A DNA stretch of 46,275 nucleotides from Candidatus Chloroploca sp. Khr17 (lineage in GTDB: Bacteria; Chloroflexota; Chloroflexia; Chloroflexales; Chloroflexaceae): contig NZ_RYFF01000042.1 of assembly GCF_004138165.1 (NCBI RefSeq), positions 1-46,275 on the forward strand, in the 5' to 3' direction. Below, piece by piece: positions 17,300 through 25,422 of this stretch. The notes beneath the pieces were generated by a model that saw only the letters and a program-made list of their open reading frames with translations, was not told the DNA's origin and ran no database searches. Numbering within the stretch: position 1 is the first letter of the stretch; each line of letters starts with the position of its first letter. Position numbers and translations under genes: made by a program.

Positions 17300-17348
17300 G
17301 GGGCGAAGGCGGGTTGCAGACAAGTCAGGTGCAACCCGCCTTCGCCCC
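17300..17348 (+). terminator. Perfect 19-bp hairpin between tRNA-Leu and the epimerase genes, no U-tract
   Basis: Arms at 17300-17318 and 17330-17348 (core GGCGAAGGCGGGTTGCA) are perfectly complementary around an 11-base loop. It lies 52 bases past tRNA-Leu and 22 bases before an epimerase start codon, so it could end the tRNA transcript or act in the epimerase leader. No T run follows. Confidence 0.5.
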
Positions 17349-17370
17349 TCACGCTCTCAGGTGCAATCAC

Positions 17371-18324
17371 ATGACGATTCTTGTCACCGGCGGCGCCGGT
17401 TTCATCGGGAGCCACGTGGTCGATGCGTTGTTGCAACGTGGTGAGCAGGTTGTCTGCCTCGATAATTTTGTGCCCTATTACGATCCCGCCCGCAAGCGCC
17501 ACAATCTGCAGTGGGCCAGCCAACAGCCTGGCTTTACCCTGGTCGAAGCCGATCTCCGTGATGCAACGGCGCTCGCGGCGCTCTTTGAGCGCTATGCTCC
17601 CTCGCGGATCGTCCATTTGGCCGCACTCCCCGGGCCACGCCCTTCGATTGAAAATCCGTCCCTCTATGAGCAGGTTAATGTCGGGGGGACGGTCAATCTG
17701 TTGCAAGTTGCATGTCGCTACAAGGTTCGCAATCTTGTGCTCGCATCAACCTCGTCGGTCTATGGCAAGACCGAGCAGATCCCGTTTGTCGAGAGCGATG
17801 CAACCGATCGTCCGCTTTCACCCTATGCGGCAACGAAAAAAGCCGCCGAGGTGCTCGCCTATACGTTCCATAGCCTCTATGGTTTGCCTGTCTCGGTCGT
17901 GCGCTTTTTTACCGTCTATGGTCCGCGAGGGCGTCCCGATATGACGCCCTATCTCTTTGTCGAGAAGATGGTGCGCCAGCAACCTTTTGTGCTCTTCAAT
18001 GGTGGGGTGCAACTCTTTCGCGATTATACGTATATTGATGATATCGTTGGCGGCGTTCTGGCTGCGCTCGACCAACCGCATCCCTACGAGATCTTCAATC
18101 TCGGCAATGCGAGCCCTGTCGAGATGCAGCAGTTTGTGCGCTTGCTCGAAACAATCACGGGCCTGCAGGCGCAGATCGAGGTGCGTCCGTTGCCCGCGAC
18201 CGAGCCACCGCTGACCTTTGCTGACACGAGCAAGGCCGCTCGCCTGCTTGGCTATGCCAGCAGTACCAGCGTGGAAGAGGGTCTCGAACGCTTCTGGCAC
18301 TGGTATCGTGAGGTTGTCCTCTAG
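17371..18324 (+). CDS. NAD-dependent epimerase/dehydratase, UDP-glucuronate 4-epimerase-like
   Basis: A 317-residue extended SDR enzyme. The NAD-binding motif TGGAGFIGSH is at residues 6-15, the catalytic Ser lies in TSSVYG, and YAATK supplies the Tyr-x3-Lys pair. The segment LDNFVPYYDPARKRHNL after the second β-strand is typical of UDP-glucuronate/UDP-galacturonate 4-epimerases rather than plain GalE. It would make a nucleotide-activated uronic or hexose sugar for exopolysaccharide or glycolipid in the cytoplasm. The start at 17371 is where the family sequence begins. A second epimerase gene follows after eight bases, so the two are an operon. Confidence 0.85.
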   Translation: MTILVTGGAGFIGSHVVDALLQRGEQVVCLDNFVPYYDPARKRHNLQWASQQPGFTLVEADLRDATALAALFERYAPSRIVHLAALPGPRPSIENPSLYEQVNVGGTVNLLQVACRYKVRNLVLASTSSVYGKTEQIPFVESDATDRPLSPYAATKKAAEVLAYTFHSLYGLPVSVVRFFTVYGPRGRPDMTPYLFVEKMVRQQPFVLFNGGVQLFRDYTYIDDIVGGVLAALDQPHPYEIFNLGNASPVEMQQFVRLLETITGLQAQIEVRPLPATEPPLTFADTSKAARLLGYASSTSVEEGLERFWHWYREVVL

Positions 18325-18332
18325 GAAATTCT

Positions 18333-19256
18333 ATGCAGATCTTCGTGACTGGCGGGGCCGGTTTCATTGGCTCACATCTCGTCAAGCATCTGGTCCAGCA
18401 AGGCCACACAGTGCATGTCTTTGACGATCTGAGCAGTGGTCGTCCCGAGCGGATCAGCGGGTATGGCGAGGCCGTGCAGTTTACGCGAGGCGATGTCCGC
18501 GATGCCAAGGGGGTCGCAGCGGCGATGCACGGGGCCGACCTGGTCTTCCACCTCGCCGCGATGGTCTCGGTGGTCGCGTCGGTTGACCACCCGCCCGAGG
18601 CCTATGCGACCAATGTGCTGGGAACAGTGCATGTGCTCGAGGCGGCCCGTCGTCACGGGGTGCAACGGGTCGTGCAGGCTTCGACCTGTGCCGTCTATGG
18701 CAATCCCGAGCAGTTGCCGGTGAGCGAGCAAACTCCGGTGCAGCCGCTCTCACCGTATGCCAGCACCAAGCTTGCCGCTGAACAGGTCGGCCAGTTGTAC
18801 CAGCATCTGTATGGGCTAGCGACCGTCGCGCTGCGCTTTTTCAATGTCTATGGGCCGGGGCAAGATCCGGCCTCACCCTATGCGGCCGTGGTGCCCCGTT
18901 TTGTCGCTGCACTCCGGGATGGTGAGCAGCCACGTATCTTTGGTGATGGCTTGCAATCACGCGATTTCATTTTTGTCGGCGATGTCGTGCAGGCGCTCTG
19001 GACGGCGGCACGCAGTGATCATGTGGCCGGGGACGTCTTCAATATTGGCACCGGACGCCAGGCGAGTGTGCGTGAACTGGCTTTGTTGATCGGGGCTGCG
19101 TTGCAGGTCAAGGTCGAGCCGATCTTTTTGCCCCCACGTCCTGGCGAAGTGCGCCACTCGCGGGCCGATGTGACGCTCTTCGCGGAACGCACGGGCTACC
19201 ATGCGACCACTACGCTAGCCGAGGGCCTCAACGCAACAGTCGTTGCAAGGCTTTGA
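18333..19256 (+). CDS. NAD-dependent epimerase/dehydratase, UDP-glucose 4-epimerase-like
   Basis: A 307-residue extended SDR enzyme with TGGAGFIGSH near the N terminus, DDLSSGRPERI after the second strand, the catalytic Thr in QASTCAVYG and the pair YASTK. NVYGPGQDP and the C-terminal FGDGLQSRDFIFVGDV are typical of GalE-like UDP-hexose epimerases. It is eight bases downstream of the first epimerase and probably co-translated. Its 3' end overlaps the convergent oxidoreductase gene by 29 bases. The exact sugar cannot be settled by reading. Confidence 0.85.
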   Translation: MQIFVTGGAGFIGSHLVKHLVQQGHTVHVFDDLSSGRPERISGYGEAVQFTRGDVRDAKGVAAAMHGADLVFHLAAMVSVVASVDHPPEAYATNVLGTVHVLEAARRHGVQRVVQASTCAVYGNPEQLPVSEQTPVQPLSPYASTKLAAEQVGQLYQHLYGLATVALRFFNVYGPGQDPASPYAAVVPRFVAALRDGEQPRIFGDGLQSRDFIFVGDVVQALWTAARSDHVAGDVFNIGTGRQASVRELALLIGAALQVKVEPIFLPPRPGEVRHSRADVTLFAERTGYHATTTLAEGLNATVVARL

Positions 19257-20031
19257 TCGGCAAGGGCAGCGGCATCATCACGAGGGCGCGGTTGAAGCCG
19301 AGGTTCGCCCAGGTTGCGAGCGTTGCGTCCGGTGCTTCAGCCAGATCATGCCAGTGCGCATGGATCGACAGATCAAAGTCGGCCCGGCTGCGCCCCACGT
19401 CGGCCAGCGTTGCCTCGAGGATCGCCAGCAACTGCGGAAATCGGTCGCGGAAGCGCCATTCCACATTGAACCCGCCCGCGTACCGTGCGGCCAGGCGGGT
19501 CAACGCTGGGCTGCGCCCGCCCACAATGATGCGCGGCGGCGCATCAAGCCGAGGCGACGCAATCGCCCCCTTCAATTGATAGTGTTGCCCGGCAAAATCC
19601 ACCGGCTCGCCCGTCCAGAGCGCCGGAATGATCTGGAGAGCCTCTTCGAGGCGGCCTGTCCGGGTGGCACGATCACCCTGGTCAATGCCAAAAGAGATCT
19701 GTTCAGCAGCAAGCCCGCCCGCGCCGAGACCGAGTTCCAGGCGACCATCGGCGAGTTCGTGTAACGTGGCGGCAACCTTCGCCAGTCGTGCGGGGTGACG
19801 GTTGGTATTATTCGCCACCAGCGGTCCAAGGCGGATCGAGCGTGTCGCTTCGGCCAGACCGGCGAGGGTTGTCCAGCCCTCGAGCACCGACTCACGCGGA
19901 TCGTTCCACGACACATAATGATCCCAGACCCAGAGCGAATCGCAGCCAAGCGACTCGGCGGCCAGGGCTGCCGAACGGACTTCTACGTACCGCACACCAA
20001 ACGTGGGAAGACAAAGGCCCAGGGGTAACAT
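19228..20031 (-). CDS. LLM-class flavin (F420-dependent) oxidoreductase
   Basis: A 267-residue luciferase-like monooxygenase family protein, starting MLPLGLCLPTFG. The family pattern is clear: AAESLGCDSLWVWDHY, an IRLGPLVANNTNRHPARLAK segment (in part), ELADGRLELGLGAGG, and PPRIIVGGRSPALTRLAARYA with the cofactor-phosphate-binding part. Similar proteins bind F420 or FMN and reduce or oxidise small organic substrates, which cannot be named here. It is shorter than the usual 290-340 residues. The start at 20031 follows GGAGAG. Convergent with the epimerase genes and overlapping them at the 3' end; divergent from the cyclophilin gene. Confidence 0.85.
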   Translation of the reverse strand: MLPLGLCLPTFGVRYVEVRSAALAAESLGCDSLWVWDHYVSWNDPRESVLEGWTTLAGLAEATRSIRLGPLVANNTNRHPARLAKVAATLHELADGRLELGLGAGGLAAEQISFGIDQGDRATRTGRLEEALQIIPALWTGEPVDFAGQHYQLKGAIASPRLDAPPRIIVGGRSPALTRLAARYAGGFNVEWRFRDRFPQLLAILEATLADVGRSRADFDLSIHAHWHDLAEAPDATLATWANLGFNRALVMMPLPLPIKALQRLLR

Positions 20032-20057
20032 ATGCTCTCCTTGCCTGGTTTTGCATG

Positions 20058-20066
20058 TGGTATACT
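20058..20066 (+). promoter_or_regulatory. Extended -10 promoter upstream of the cyclophilin gene
   Basis: TGGTATACT is an extended -10 box, identical over TGGTATACTCATC to the tRNA-Leu promoter. No consensus -35 at 17 bases. The cyclophilin start is 79 bases downstream. Confidence 0.42.
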
Positions 20067-20145
20067 CATCAATGCTGTGCTGCGTCGAGCAGCAACGGTG
20101 CTCTCGCATCCAGTGAAAGGTAATCGAAGGTAATCAAGGTAACTT

Positions 20146-20871
20146 ATGAGTCAGTCACGTTCCAAAAATCCTGCCCCTCAACAACCGGCGAATCGCCTGC
20201 CCGGTGTCTTCTCGGCCGTCATTGTGGTGCTTGTCCTCATTCTTGTTGGTGCGATCCTGCTCAACCGTTCTGGTGGAGAAAGCGCCTCGGTCGCACCCAC
20301 GGCTGAACCCTCTGTTCCTGGCGAGGTTCAGGCGACCCTGCCAACGGCTACCACCTACACCTTCAGTGCGCCGCCACCTCTCACAATCGATCCCGCAAAG
20401 AATTACCTGGCGACGATCATTACCCCGCGTGGGGCGGTTATCGTTGAACTCTTGCCCGACATTGCGCCACAGACGGTCAATAACTTTGTCTTTTTGGCCC
20501 GCAACAACTTCTATAATGGACTGACCTGGCACCGCGTACTGCCTGGCTTTATGGCCCAGGGTGGCGACCCTTCGGGTGATGGGACAGGCGGCCCCGGGTA
20601 TAGCATTCCTGCTGAATTCACCGATCAGATTCTCTTTGATCAACCCGGCCTGCTCGCGATGGCTCGTTCGGCTGATCCCGATAGTGCTGGCTCGCAGTTC
20701 TTTATCACGACCGGGGCTGCGCCACACCTTAATAGTCAGTATACAATCTTTGGGCGCGTCATTGAAGGCCAGGAGATCGTCAATGGCATTCCGCTCCGTG
20801 ACCCGCAGAACCCTGCCGACCTCAGCCGTCCCGGTGAGATGATCCTCGGGATAACGATTAGCGAAGAGTGA
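20146..20871 (+). CDS. Membrane-anchored cyclophilin-type peptidyl-prolyl isomerase
   Basis: A 241-residue protein: a short polar N terminus, one transmembrane anchor (about residues 23-41, FSAVIVVLVLILVGAILL), a Pro/Ala/Thr linker to about residue 80, then a cyclophilin domain. Conserved catalytic and binding positions are visible in WHRVLPGFMAQGGD, SAGSQFFIT and YTIFGRV. It should catalyse cis-trans isomerisation of prolyl bonds outside the membrane and help fold exported proteins. AAGGTAA precedes the start. The gene ends four bases before a small unknown protein gene, so they are probably coupled. Confidence 0.9.
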   Translation: MSQSRSKNPAPQQPANRLPGVFSAVIVVLVLILVGAILLNRSGGESASVAPTAEPSVPGEVQATLPTATTYTFSAPPPLTIDPAKNYLATIITPRGAVIVELLPDIAPQTVNNFVFLARNNFYNGLTWHRVLPGFMAQGGDPSGDGTGGPGYSIPAEFTDQILFDQPGLLAMARSADPDSAGSQFFITTGAAPHLNSQYTIFGRVIEGQEIVNGIPLRDPQNPADLSRPGEMILGITISEE

Positions 20872-20875
20872 GCCG

Positions 20876-21166
20876 ATGCTCCCGATCCCTCCGTTAACAA
20901 CGATCAGCGTCTTTCGCCGCAACTACGGGCTGCGGTATACGGATTTGCCCGTGGATCACCGTGACGAGCACGACGTGCTGATTGATTGTACCGGCAGCTA
21001 TACCCGCCCCACGCATTATGATCTCCGCCCTGGTGATCTCGTGCGCTGGAAACATGAAGACCGTTTTCTTGAAGCCGTCATTCAAGCTGTCTCGCGTGAG
21101 CCTGAAGCAGTGCGGGTGCGCCTGACAGGGGCACACCTGTTGCCCGAAGATTTCTTTCCGTATTAG
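20876..21166 (+). CDS. Hypothetical small protein, coupled to the cyclophilin gene
   Basis: A 96-residue soluble protein with no signal peptide, starting MLPIPPLTTISVFRRNYG. I do not recognise a family. The middle, RPGDLVRWKHEDRFLEAVIQA, reads in part like a small β-barrel that holds a ligand or nucleic acid (segment PGDLVRWKHEDRF). The start lies four bases after the cyclophilin stop, implying one transcript and coupled translation. The acidic/basic composition and codon use match its neighbours. Confidence 0.65.
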   Translation: MLPIPPLTTISVFRRNYGLRYTDLPVDHRDEHDVLIDCTGSYTRPTHYDLRPGDLVRWKHEDRFLEAVIQAVSREPEAVRVRLTGAHLLPEDFFPY

Positions 21167-21208
21167 GCTTTGTTCGCCTCTTTTGAGTAGCTTGCGGGAG
21201 GTAGGAGC

Positions 21209-21925
21209 TTGCAGCGCACGTATCATCGTTGGTACAGTCCGTCACTTGGGCGTGATATGGAACTGGTCGTGTTTGGGCATGGCGGGGCACCGGTGATTGT
21301 CTTTCCGACCTCACACGGGCGTTTCTATGAGTTTGAAGATCGTCATATGGTCACTGCGCTTGAGTATCAGATCAACGCAGGTTGGTTTCAACTCTTCTGT
21401 GTTGATAGTGTTTTTGGGGAGAGTTGGTACAATTATGCCGTTGATACTGATGCGCGGATGTGGCGTGAAGAGCAGTACGAACACTATTTATTGACCGAGT
21501 TGCTGCCGTTGATTCGTGGTCTGAATCCGAATCATTTCTTGATCGCCACCGGATGTTCGTTTGGGGCGACCGAGGCCGTCATTTTTGCCCTGCGTCACCC
21601 TGGCGTTGTCAATCGCGTCATTGGCATGAGTGGTCTCTATGACCTGCGTCGCTTCTTTAGCCACTATACCCAGGGTCTCTATTTTCATAATCCAGTTGAC
21701 TTTGTGCCGAATATCGCTGATGCCTGGACGTTGGATCGCTTGCGCTCGACCGAGATCATCCTGGTGACCGGGCGCGACGACCCCAATGCCTGGTCGAACG
21801 AATTGCTCTCGGGGCAACTCTGGGAGCGGGGCGTCGGCAATGCGCTCCGCCTCTGGGATGGCTGGTGCCACGACTGGCCTTATTGGATGCAGATGATCAA
21901 TCGGTATATTGGTGGTCATCCCTAA
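21209..21925 (+). CDS. Putative esterase, α/β-hydrolase fold (TTG start)
   Basis: A 238-residue α/β-hydrolase. The nucleophile elbow is GCSFGA near residue 112 (G-x-S-x-G); the acid is probably the Asp in GRDDPN, and the His that in GWCHDWPYW. The N-terminal segment YHRWYSPSLGRDMELVVFGH is the one I recall at the start of bacterial esterases of this type, so the TTG at 21209, which follows GGGAGG, is a better start than the ATG further in. The family hydrolyses small esters; the natural substrate is unknown. The stop is 10 bases before the YgeY-type hydrolase, so it may be the first gene of the catabolic operon. Confidence 0.75.
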   Translation: MQRTYHRWYSPSLGRDMELVVFGHGGAPVIVFPTSHGRFYEFEDRHMVTALEYQINAGWFQLFCVDSVFGESWYNYAVDTDARMWREEQYEHYLLTELLPLIRGLNPNHFLIATGCSFGATEAVIFALRHPGVVNRVIGMSGLYDLRRFFSHYTQGLYFHNPVDFVPNIADAWTLDRLRSTEIILVTGRDDPNAWSNELLSGQLWERGVGNALRLWDGWCHDWPYWMQMINRYIGGHP

Positions 21926-21935
21926 AGGAGTGCCT

Positions 21936-23144
21936 ATGCCTTCCCCTTCCCAACTTGCAGAACTGCAAGCCGCAGTTACGGCACGACGCGAGACGTTGAT
22001 CGATTTTTTACGTGAACTCTGTGCGATCCCGAGTATGGAGAGCCAGCTCGGGGCAGTCGGTGAGCGGGTGGCCGCCGAAATGCGCACCCTCGGTTTCGAA
22101 GACGTGCGCTTTGATGTGATGGGCAACATCCTCGGGCGCATGGGTCACGGGCCAACGGTGATTGTCTACGATAGCCACCTTGATACGGTTGGCATCGGCG
22201 ACCCGAACGCATGGCAATGGGACCCTTTTGAGGGCAAAATCGAGGATGGTGTGCTCTATGCACGCGGGGCCTGCGATGAGAAGGGTTCGACCCCTGGCAT
22301 GATCTACGGCATTGCCTTGGGCGTGGAACTCGGCCTGATTGATCCTGACCGCTTTACCATGTACTACTTTGGCAACATGGAAGAGTGGTGCGACGGCATT
22401 GCCCCCAATAGCTTTGTTGAAGTTGATCCCAAAATTCGCCCTGATTTTGTCGTCATCGGCGAACCAACATGCATGCAGGTCTACCGCGGCCACAAAGGGC
22501 GGCTCGAACTAAAGATCACCGCCCGCGGCAAGAGTGCCCACGCTGCCTCGAACCACCTTGGCGACAACGCGATTTACAAGTTGCTCCCGATCATCCAGGC
22601 GATCAGCACGCTGGAACCTGAACTCGGCGATCACCCCTTCCTCGGGCACGGCAAAATCACCGTCAGTGACATGCACGTCAAAACACCTTCGCTCAACGCC
22701 GTCCCCGACGAAGCAACGATCTTTATTGACCGGCGCATGACCTTTGGTGAAACCAAAACGATGGTCGTTGCGCAACTCGAAGCGCTAATCCCTGCCGAGC
22801 AGCGCGACAGCATCGTCATTGAAGAACTCTTCTATGATGAGCCGAGCTACACCGGTTTTGTTTTCCCCGTCGACAAATACTTCCCGGCGTGGGCCATCGA
22901 AGAAGACCATGCCCTGGTGCAGGCCGGCCTGCACGCCCGCGAAGCCATCAGTCTACCCCCCGCAGCGGCAGGCAAATGGAACTTTAGCACCAACGGCATC
23001 TACTGGGCGGGCAAGGCCGGTATTCCCTCGATCGGCTTTGGCCCTGGCGACGAAGTTACTGCCCACACCACCAACGACAGCGTTAGCCTCGACGAGGTAG
23101 TGCAAGCAACCGCCTTTTATGCCTTATTGCCGGCCTTGCTCTAA
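21936..23144 (+). CDS. ygeY: YgeY-type M20 metallohydrolase
   Basis: A 402-residue M20 family peptidase/deacylase. Metal ligands and catalytic residues are in DSHLDTVG, ARGACDEKGS, NMEEWCDG (adjacent Glu pair) and the late TAHTTND. The segments RGHKGRLELKI, GDNAIYKL, SIDRR-like FIDRRMTFGE, PSYTGFVFPVDKYFP and NFSTNGIYW closely follow the YgeY family, linked to selenium or urate metabolism, rather than ArgE or DapE. YgeY proteins act in the anaerobic urate pathway of gut bacteria by releasing or hydrolysing an amide intermediate. The start at 21936 has AAGGAG at five bases. Next gene: YgeW-type carbamoyltransferase, 122 bases on. Confidence 0.87.
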   Translation: MPSPSQLAELQAAVTARRETLIDFLRELCAIPSMESQLGAVGERVAAEMRTLGFEDVRFDVMGNILGRMGHGPTVIVYDSHLDTVGIGDPNAWQWDPFEGKIEDGVLYARGACDEKGSTPGMIYGIALGVELGLIDPDRFTMYYFGNMEEWCDGIAPNSFVEVDPKIRPDFVVIGEPTCMQVYRGHKGRLELKITARGKSAHAASNHLGDNAIYKLLPIIQAISTLEPELGDHPFLGHGKITVSDMHVKTPSLNAVPDEATIFIDRRMTFGETKTMVVAQLEALIPAEQRDSIVIEELFYDEPSYTGFVFPVDKYFPAWAIEEDHALVQAGLHAREAISLPPAAAGKWNFSTNGIYWAGKAGIPSIGFGPGDEVTAHTTNDSVSLDEVVQATAFYALLPALL

Positions 23145-23190
23145 GACAGGGATTTAGAAGATAGAAAAGAGGAAGTAGGGTGTGAGACCG

Positions 23191-23211
23191 CACAGGTCTT
23201 GAAGACCTGTG
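23191..23211. repeat. Short hairpin, CACAGGTCT family
   Basis: CACAGGTCT (23191-23199) and AGACCTGTG (23203-23211) form a perfect 9-bp stem with a three-base loop, in the leader between ygeY and ygeW. Same family as 2690-2747 and 3011-3039. Confidence 0.6.
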
Positions 23212-23266
23212 TGATCTTAGGCAGGTTTTGTTTCTTATCTCAGGCCTCTCGGGAGAATGACACCTC

Positions 23267-24244
23267 ATGCAAACCAACCTACGCGGACGCGACCTCATCA
23301 CGACCCAGGAATGGACGAAGGACGAAATTGATACAATCCTCGATCTGGCGATGGATCTCAAACGCGCTCGGGCTGTCGGGCGCGAGCATAGCTACCTGCG
23401 CGACAAGGTGCTCGGCATGCTCTTCTTCTTTAGCAGCACGCGCACCCGGGCGAGTTTCGAGGCAGGCATTGCCCAACTCGGCGGCCACGGGGCCTTCATT
23501 GATAGCGTCACAACGCAGATCAGCCACGGCGATACGGCCCGCGAAATTGGCGAGATCTATGGGCGCTACTTCGATGGCATTGCGATTCGCCAGTGTGACT
23601 GGGGGGTTGGCAATGCCTATATCCGTGAGGTCGCCGCGGCAAGCCGGGTCCCGGTCTTGAATATGCAGTGCGATATCTATCACCCCTTTCAGATCCTCGC
23701 CGATCTGCTGACGATCATCGAGAAGAAAGGTGATCCGCGCGGCAAGACGATTGCCGTGAGTTGGGCGTATGCCAGTAGCTACCAGAAGCCGCTCAGCGTG
23801 CCCCAGGATCTCATCCTGCTGATGGGCCGGTATGGGATGAATGTGCGCCTCGTGCATCCCCCCGAGTATGCGCTCATGCCAGAGATTGTCGACCAGGCCC
23901 GCGAAAATGCGCGACGGGCTGGCGGAAGCTTCCAAGTCATGGACAATATGGATGATGGCTTTGCCGGAGCCGATATTGTCTACCCCAAGAGCTGGGGGTG
24001 TTGGCTGACAACCGAAGATACTGCGACCAGTGCGGCGATTGGACACAAGTATACCAACTGGATCGCCGACGAACGACGGATGGCCCTCGCCCAATCCGAT
24101 GCGATCTATATGCACTGCCTCCCCGCCGACCGCAATATCGAGGTTACCGATGCGGTGCTTGATGGGCCACAATCGGTTGTGTATGATGAGGCTGAAAATC
24201 GTCTGCATGTGCAGAAAGCCGTGATGGCCTTGACAATGCGCTAG
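23267..24244 (+). CDS. ygeW: Knotted carbamoyltransferase, YgeW type
   Basis: A 325-residue aspartate/ornithine carbamoyltransferase family enzyme. The carbamoyl-phosphate loop SSTRTR is at residues 56-61, and HCLPAD near 283 is the second conserved motif. Between them, YPKSWGCW near residue 240, ahead of a long loop, fits the YgeW subgroup of knotted transcarbamylases, which work on ureido compounds such as 2,3-ureidopropionate, rather than true OTCases. In the urate pathway YgeW converts a ureido intermediate by phosphorolysis, giving carbamoyl phosphate from which ATP can be made. It sits in a co-directional cluster with YgeY, PreA-like, XdhD-like and SsnA-like genes, which supports a catabolic role. 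Confidence 0.85.
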   Translation: MQTNLRGRDLITTQEWTKDEIDTILDLAMDLKRARAVGREHSYLRDKVLGMLFFFSSTRTRASFEAGIAQLGGHGAFIDSVTTQISHGDTAREIGEIYGRYFDGIAIRQCDWGVGNAYIREVAAASRVPVLNMQCDIYHPFQILADLLTIIEKKGDPRGKTIAVSWAYASSYQKPLSVPQDLILLMGRYGMNVRLVHPPEYALMPEIVDQARENARRAGGSFQVMDNMDDGFAGADIVYPKSWGCWLTTEDTATSAAIGHKYTNWIADERRMALAQSDAIYMHCLPADRNIEVTDAVLDGPQSVVYDEAENRLHVQKAVMALTMR

Positions 24245-24262
24245 GACGGAGGGAATTCTCTT

Positions 24263-25171
24263 ATGGCCGATCTTACCGTCGAAGTCTGCGGCCTCCGCTT
24301 TCGCAATCCGGTCTTGCCAGCGGCAGGGCCAAATGTGCGCGATGGGCGCATGCTGACCGAAGCTGCGCACGGTGGCGCAGGTGGGCTCGTTGCCAAGACG
24401 ATCTCGGTTGATGCGGCCCCTGTGCCGATGCCGCATATGGCCGAAGTACGCGGCAGCATGCTCAATACCGAGCTCTGGTCGGAAATGCCGCCCGAACGCT
24501 GGCTCACCTATGAATACGCGGTGGCCCGACGCGCCGCCGACGAGGCCGGGATTCCCTTGATCCTCAGCCTCGGCTATAGCGGCGAGGAGATCGCCCAGCT
24601 TGCACCGCTGGTGCGCCCGTGGGCCGACGCGGTCGAGCTTTCGACCCACTATCTCGGCGAGGATGCGACGCCGATGATCCAGGCCATTGCCGCCGCCAAA
24701 GCCGCCCTTGATGTGCCTGTTTTTGTGAAGATGAGCCCACTTGGGCGCGAGATGCGAGCCGCAGCACGGGCAGCGCAGGACGCCGGGGCCGACGGGATTG
24801 TGGCAACCAATTCGCTTGGTCCGGCCTTCGGGCTCGATATCGAGACGGGCTACCCCTTGTTGGGGGGCAGCGATGGCTATGGCTGGCTCTCGGGGCCGGC
24901 GATCAAGCCGCTGTCGGTGCGGTGTGTCTATGACATTGCACAAGCAGTTGACCTGCCAATCATTGGGGTCGGTGGAATCAACCGGGGTGAGGATGCGGTC
25001 GAATTCCTGATGGCCGGCGCGAGTCTCGTCCAGGTCTGTACCGCCGCCATCATCCGCGGCTCGACCGTCTATGGTAAAATTGCTAGCCAGCTTGGCGACT
25101 GGCTTGACCAGCACGGCTATCAATCAACCTACGCTATTCGTGGTCTGGCTGTCAAGAAAGCCCTTCAGTAG
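24263..25171 (+). CDS. PreA/dihydroorotate dehydrogenase-like flavoprotein, no ferredoxin tail
   Basis: A 302-residue TIM-barrel flavoprotein of the dihydroorotate/dihydropyrimidine dehydrogenase superfamily. FMN-binding elements are visible: GLRFRNPVLPAAGPN, VFVKMSPLG, VGGINRGEDAVEFLMAGASLVQVCTA (in part). Where DHODH and PreA have N-x-S-C-P or similar, this protein has VELSTHY, so the usual catalytic Cys/Ser position differs. It lacks the C-terminal [4Fe-4S] region that its paralogue at 25423 has, so the two may form a heteromer or act in sequence. GGAGGG precedes the start; the gene follows ygeW by 18 bases. Presumed to reduce or oxidise a pyrimidine- or purine-like ring; the direction is unknown. 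Confidence 0.82.
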   Translation: MADLTVEVCGLRFRNPVLPAAGPNVRDGRMLTEAAHGGAGGLVAKTISVDAAPVPMPHMAEVRGSMLNTELWSEMPPERWLTYEYAVARRAADEAGIPLILSLGYSGEEIAQLAPLVRPWADAVELSTHYLGEDATPMIQAIAAAKAALDVPVFVKMSPLGREMRAAARAAQDAGADGIVATNSLGPAFGLDIETGYPLLGGSDGYGWLSGPAIKPLSVRCVYDIAQAVDLPIIGVGGINRGEDAVEFLMAGASLVQVCTAAIIRGSTVYGKIASQLGDWLDQHGYQSTYAIRGLAVKKALQ

Positions 25172-25198
25172 GGTGAACGAAGTGGTCTGATGATGCGG

Positions 25199-25271
25199 AA
25201 ACCTGCCAGGTGTGCGCCGCCGCGCTCCGTAGGCGGACGGAGCGGTGTCCCGGCACACACCTGGCAGGTTT
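25199..25271. repeat. Long hairpin repeat, CCTGCCAGGTGTGCG family, copy 2
   Basis: Arms at 25199-25219 and 25251-25271 are 21 bases with one mismatch. They equal those at 2868-2940, while the loop core (CGGAGCGGTGTCC) is the reverse complement of the one there. Confidence 0.75.
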
Positions 25272-25322
25272 GAGGTGAAACCCTTTGACGGGAGGTGTCC
25301 GTCGCGTCCCGATACGCTGAAT

Positions 25323-25371
25323 TATTTCCTATTTCCTATTTCCTATTTTCTATTTCCTATTTCCTATTTCC
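25323..25371. repeat. Heptanucleotide tandem repeat (TATTTCC)7
   Basis: Seven units of TATTTCC, one with a C-to-T change (TATTTTC), ending 51 bases before the second PreA-like gene. The same heptamer, on the other strand, is repeated at 45474-45508. Confidence 0.9.
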
Positions 25372-25422
25372 TATCATACACCTGAGGGCGACCGCCTCCA
25401 GGCACACAGGAGGAGCCAGACG

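Noticed and set aside
21909-21935. Earlier TTG start for the YgeY-type gene
   Set aside because: The nine extra residues overlap the esterase stop and carry no family sequence, while the ATG at 21936 has AAGGAG at five bases.
23267-24244. A plain ornithine carbamoyltransferase for arginine synthesis
   Set aside because: The SWGCW segment and the YgeY/SsnA/XdhD neighbours fit the YgeW subgroup better, and no arg genes are nearby; a phylogeny would decide.
23279-25123. A 614-residue minus-strand open frame under ygeW and the PreA-like gene
   Set aside because: The plus strand has conserved enzymes over the same region; the reverse frame has no domain and no start site.
25323-25371. CRISPR-like or transposon end
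   Set aside because: The unit is only seven bases in perfect tandem, so it is a simple-sequence repeat.
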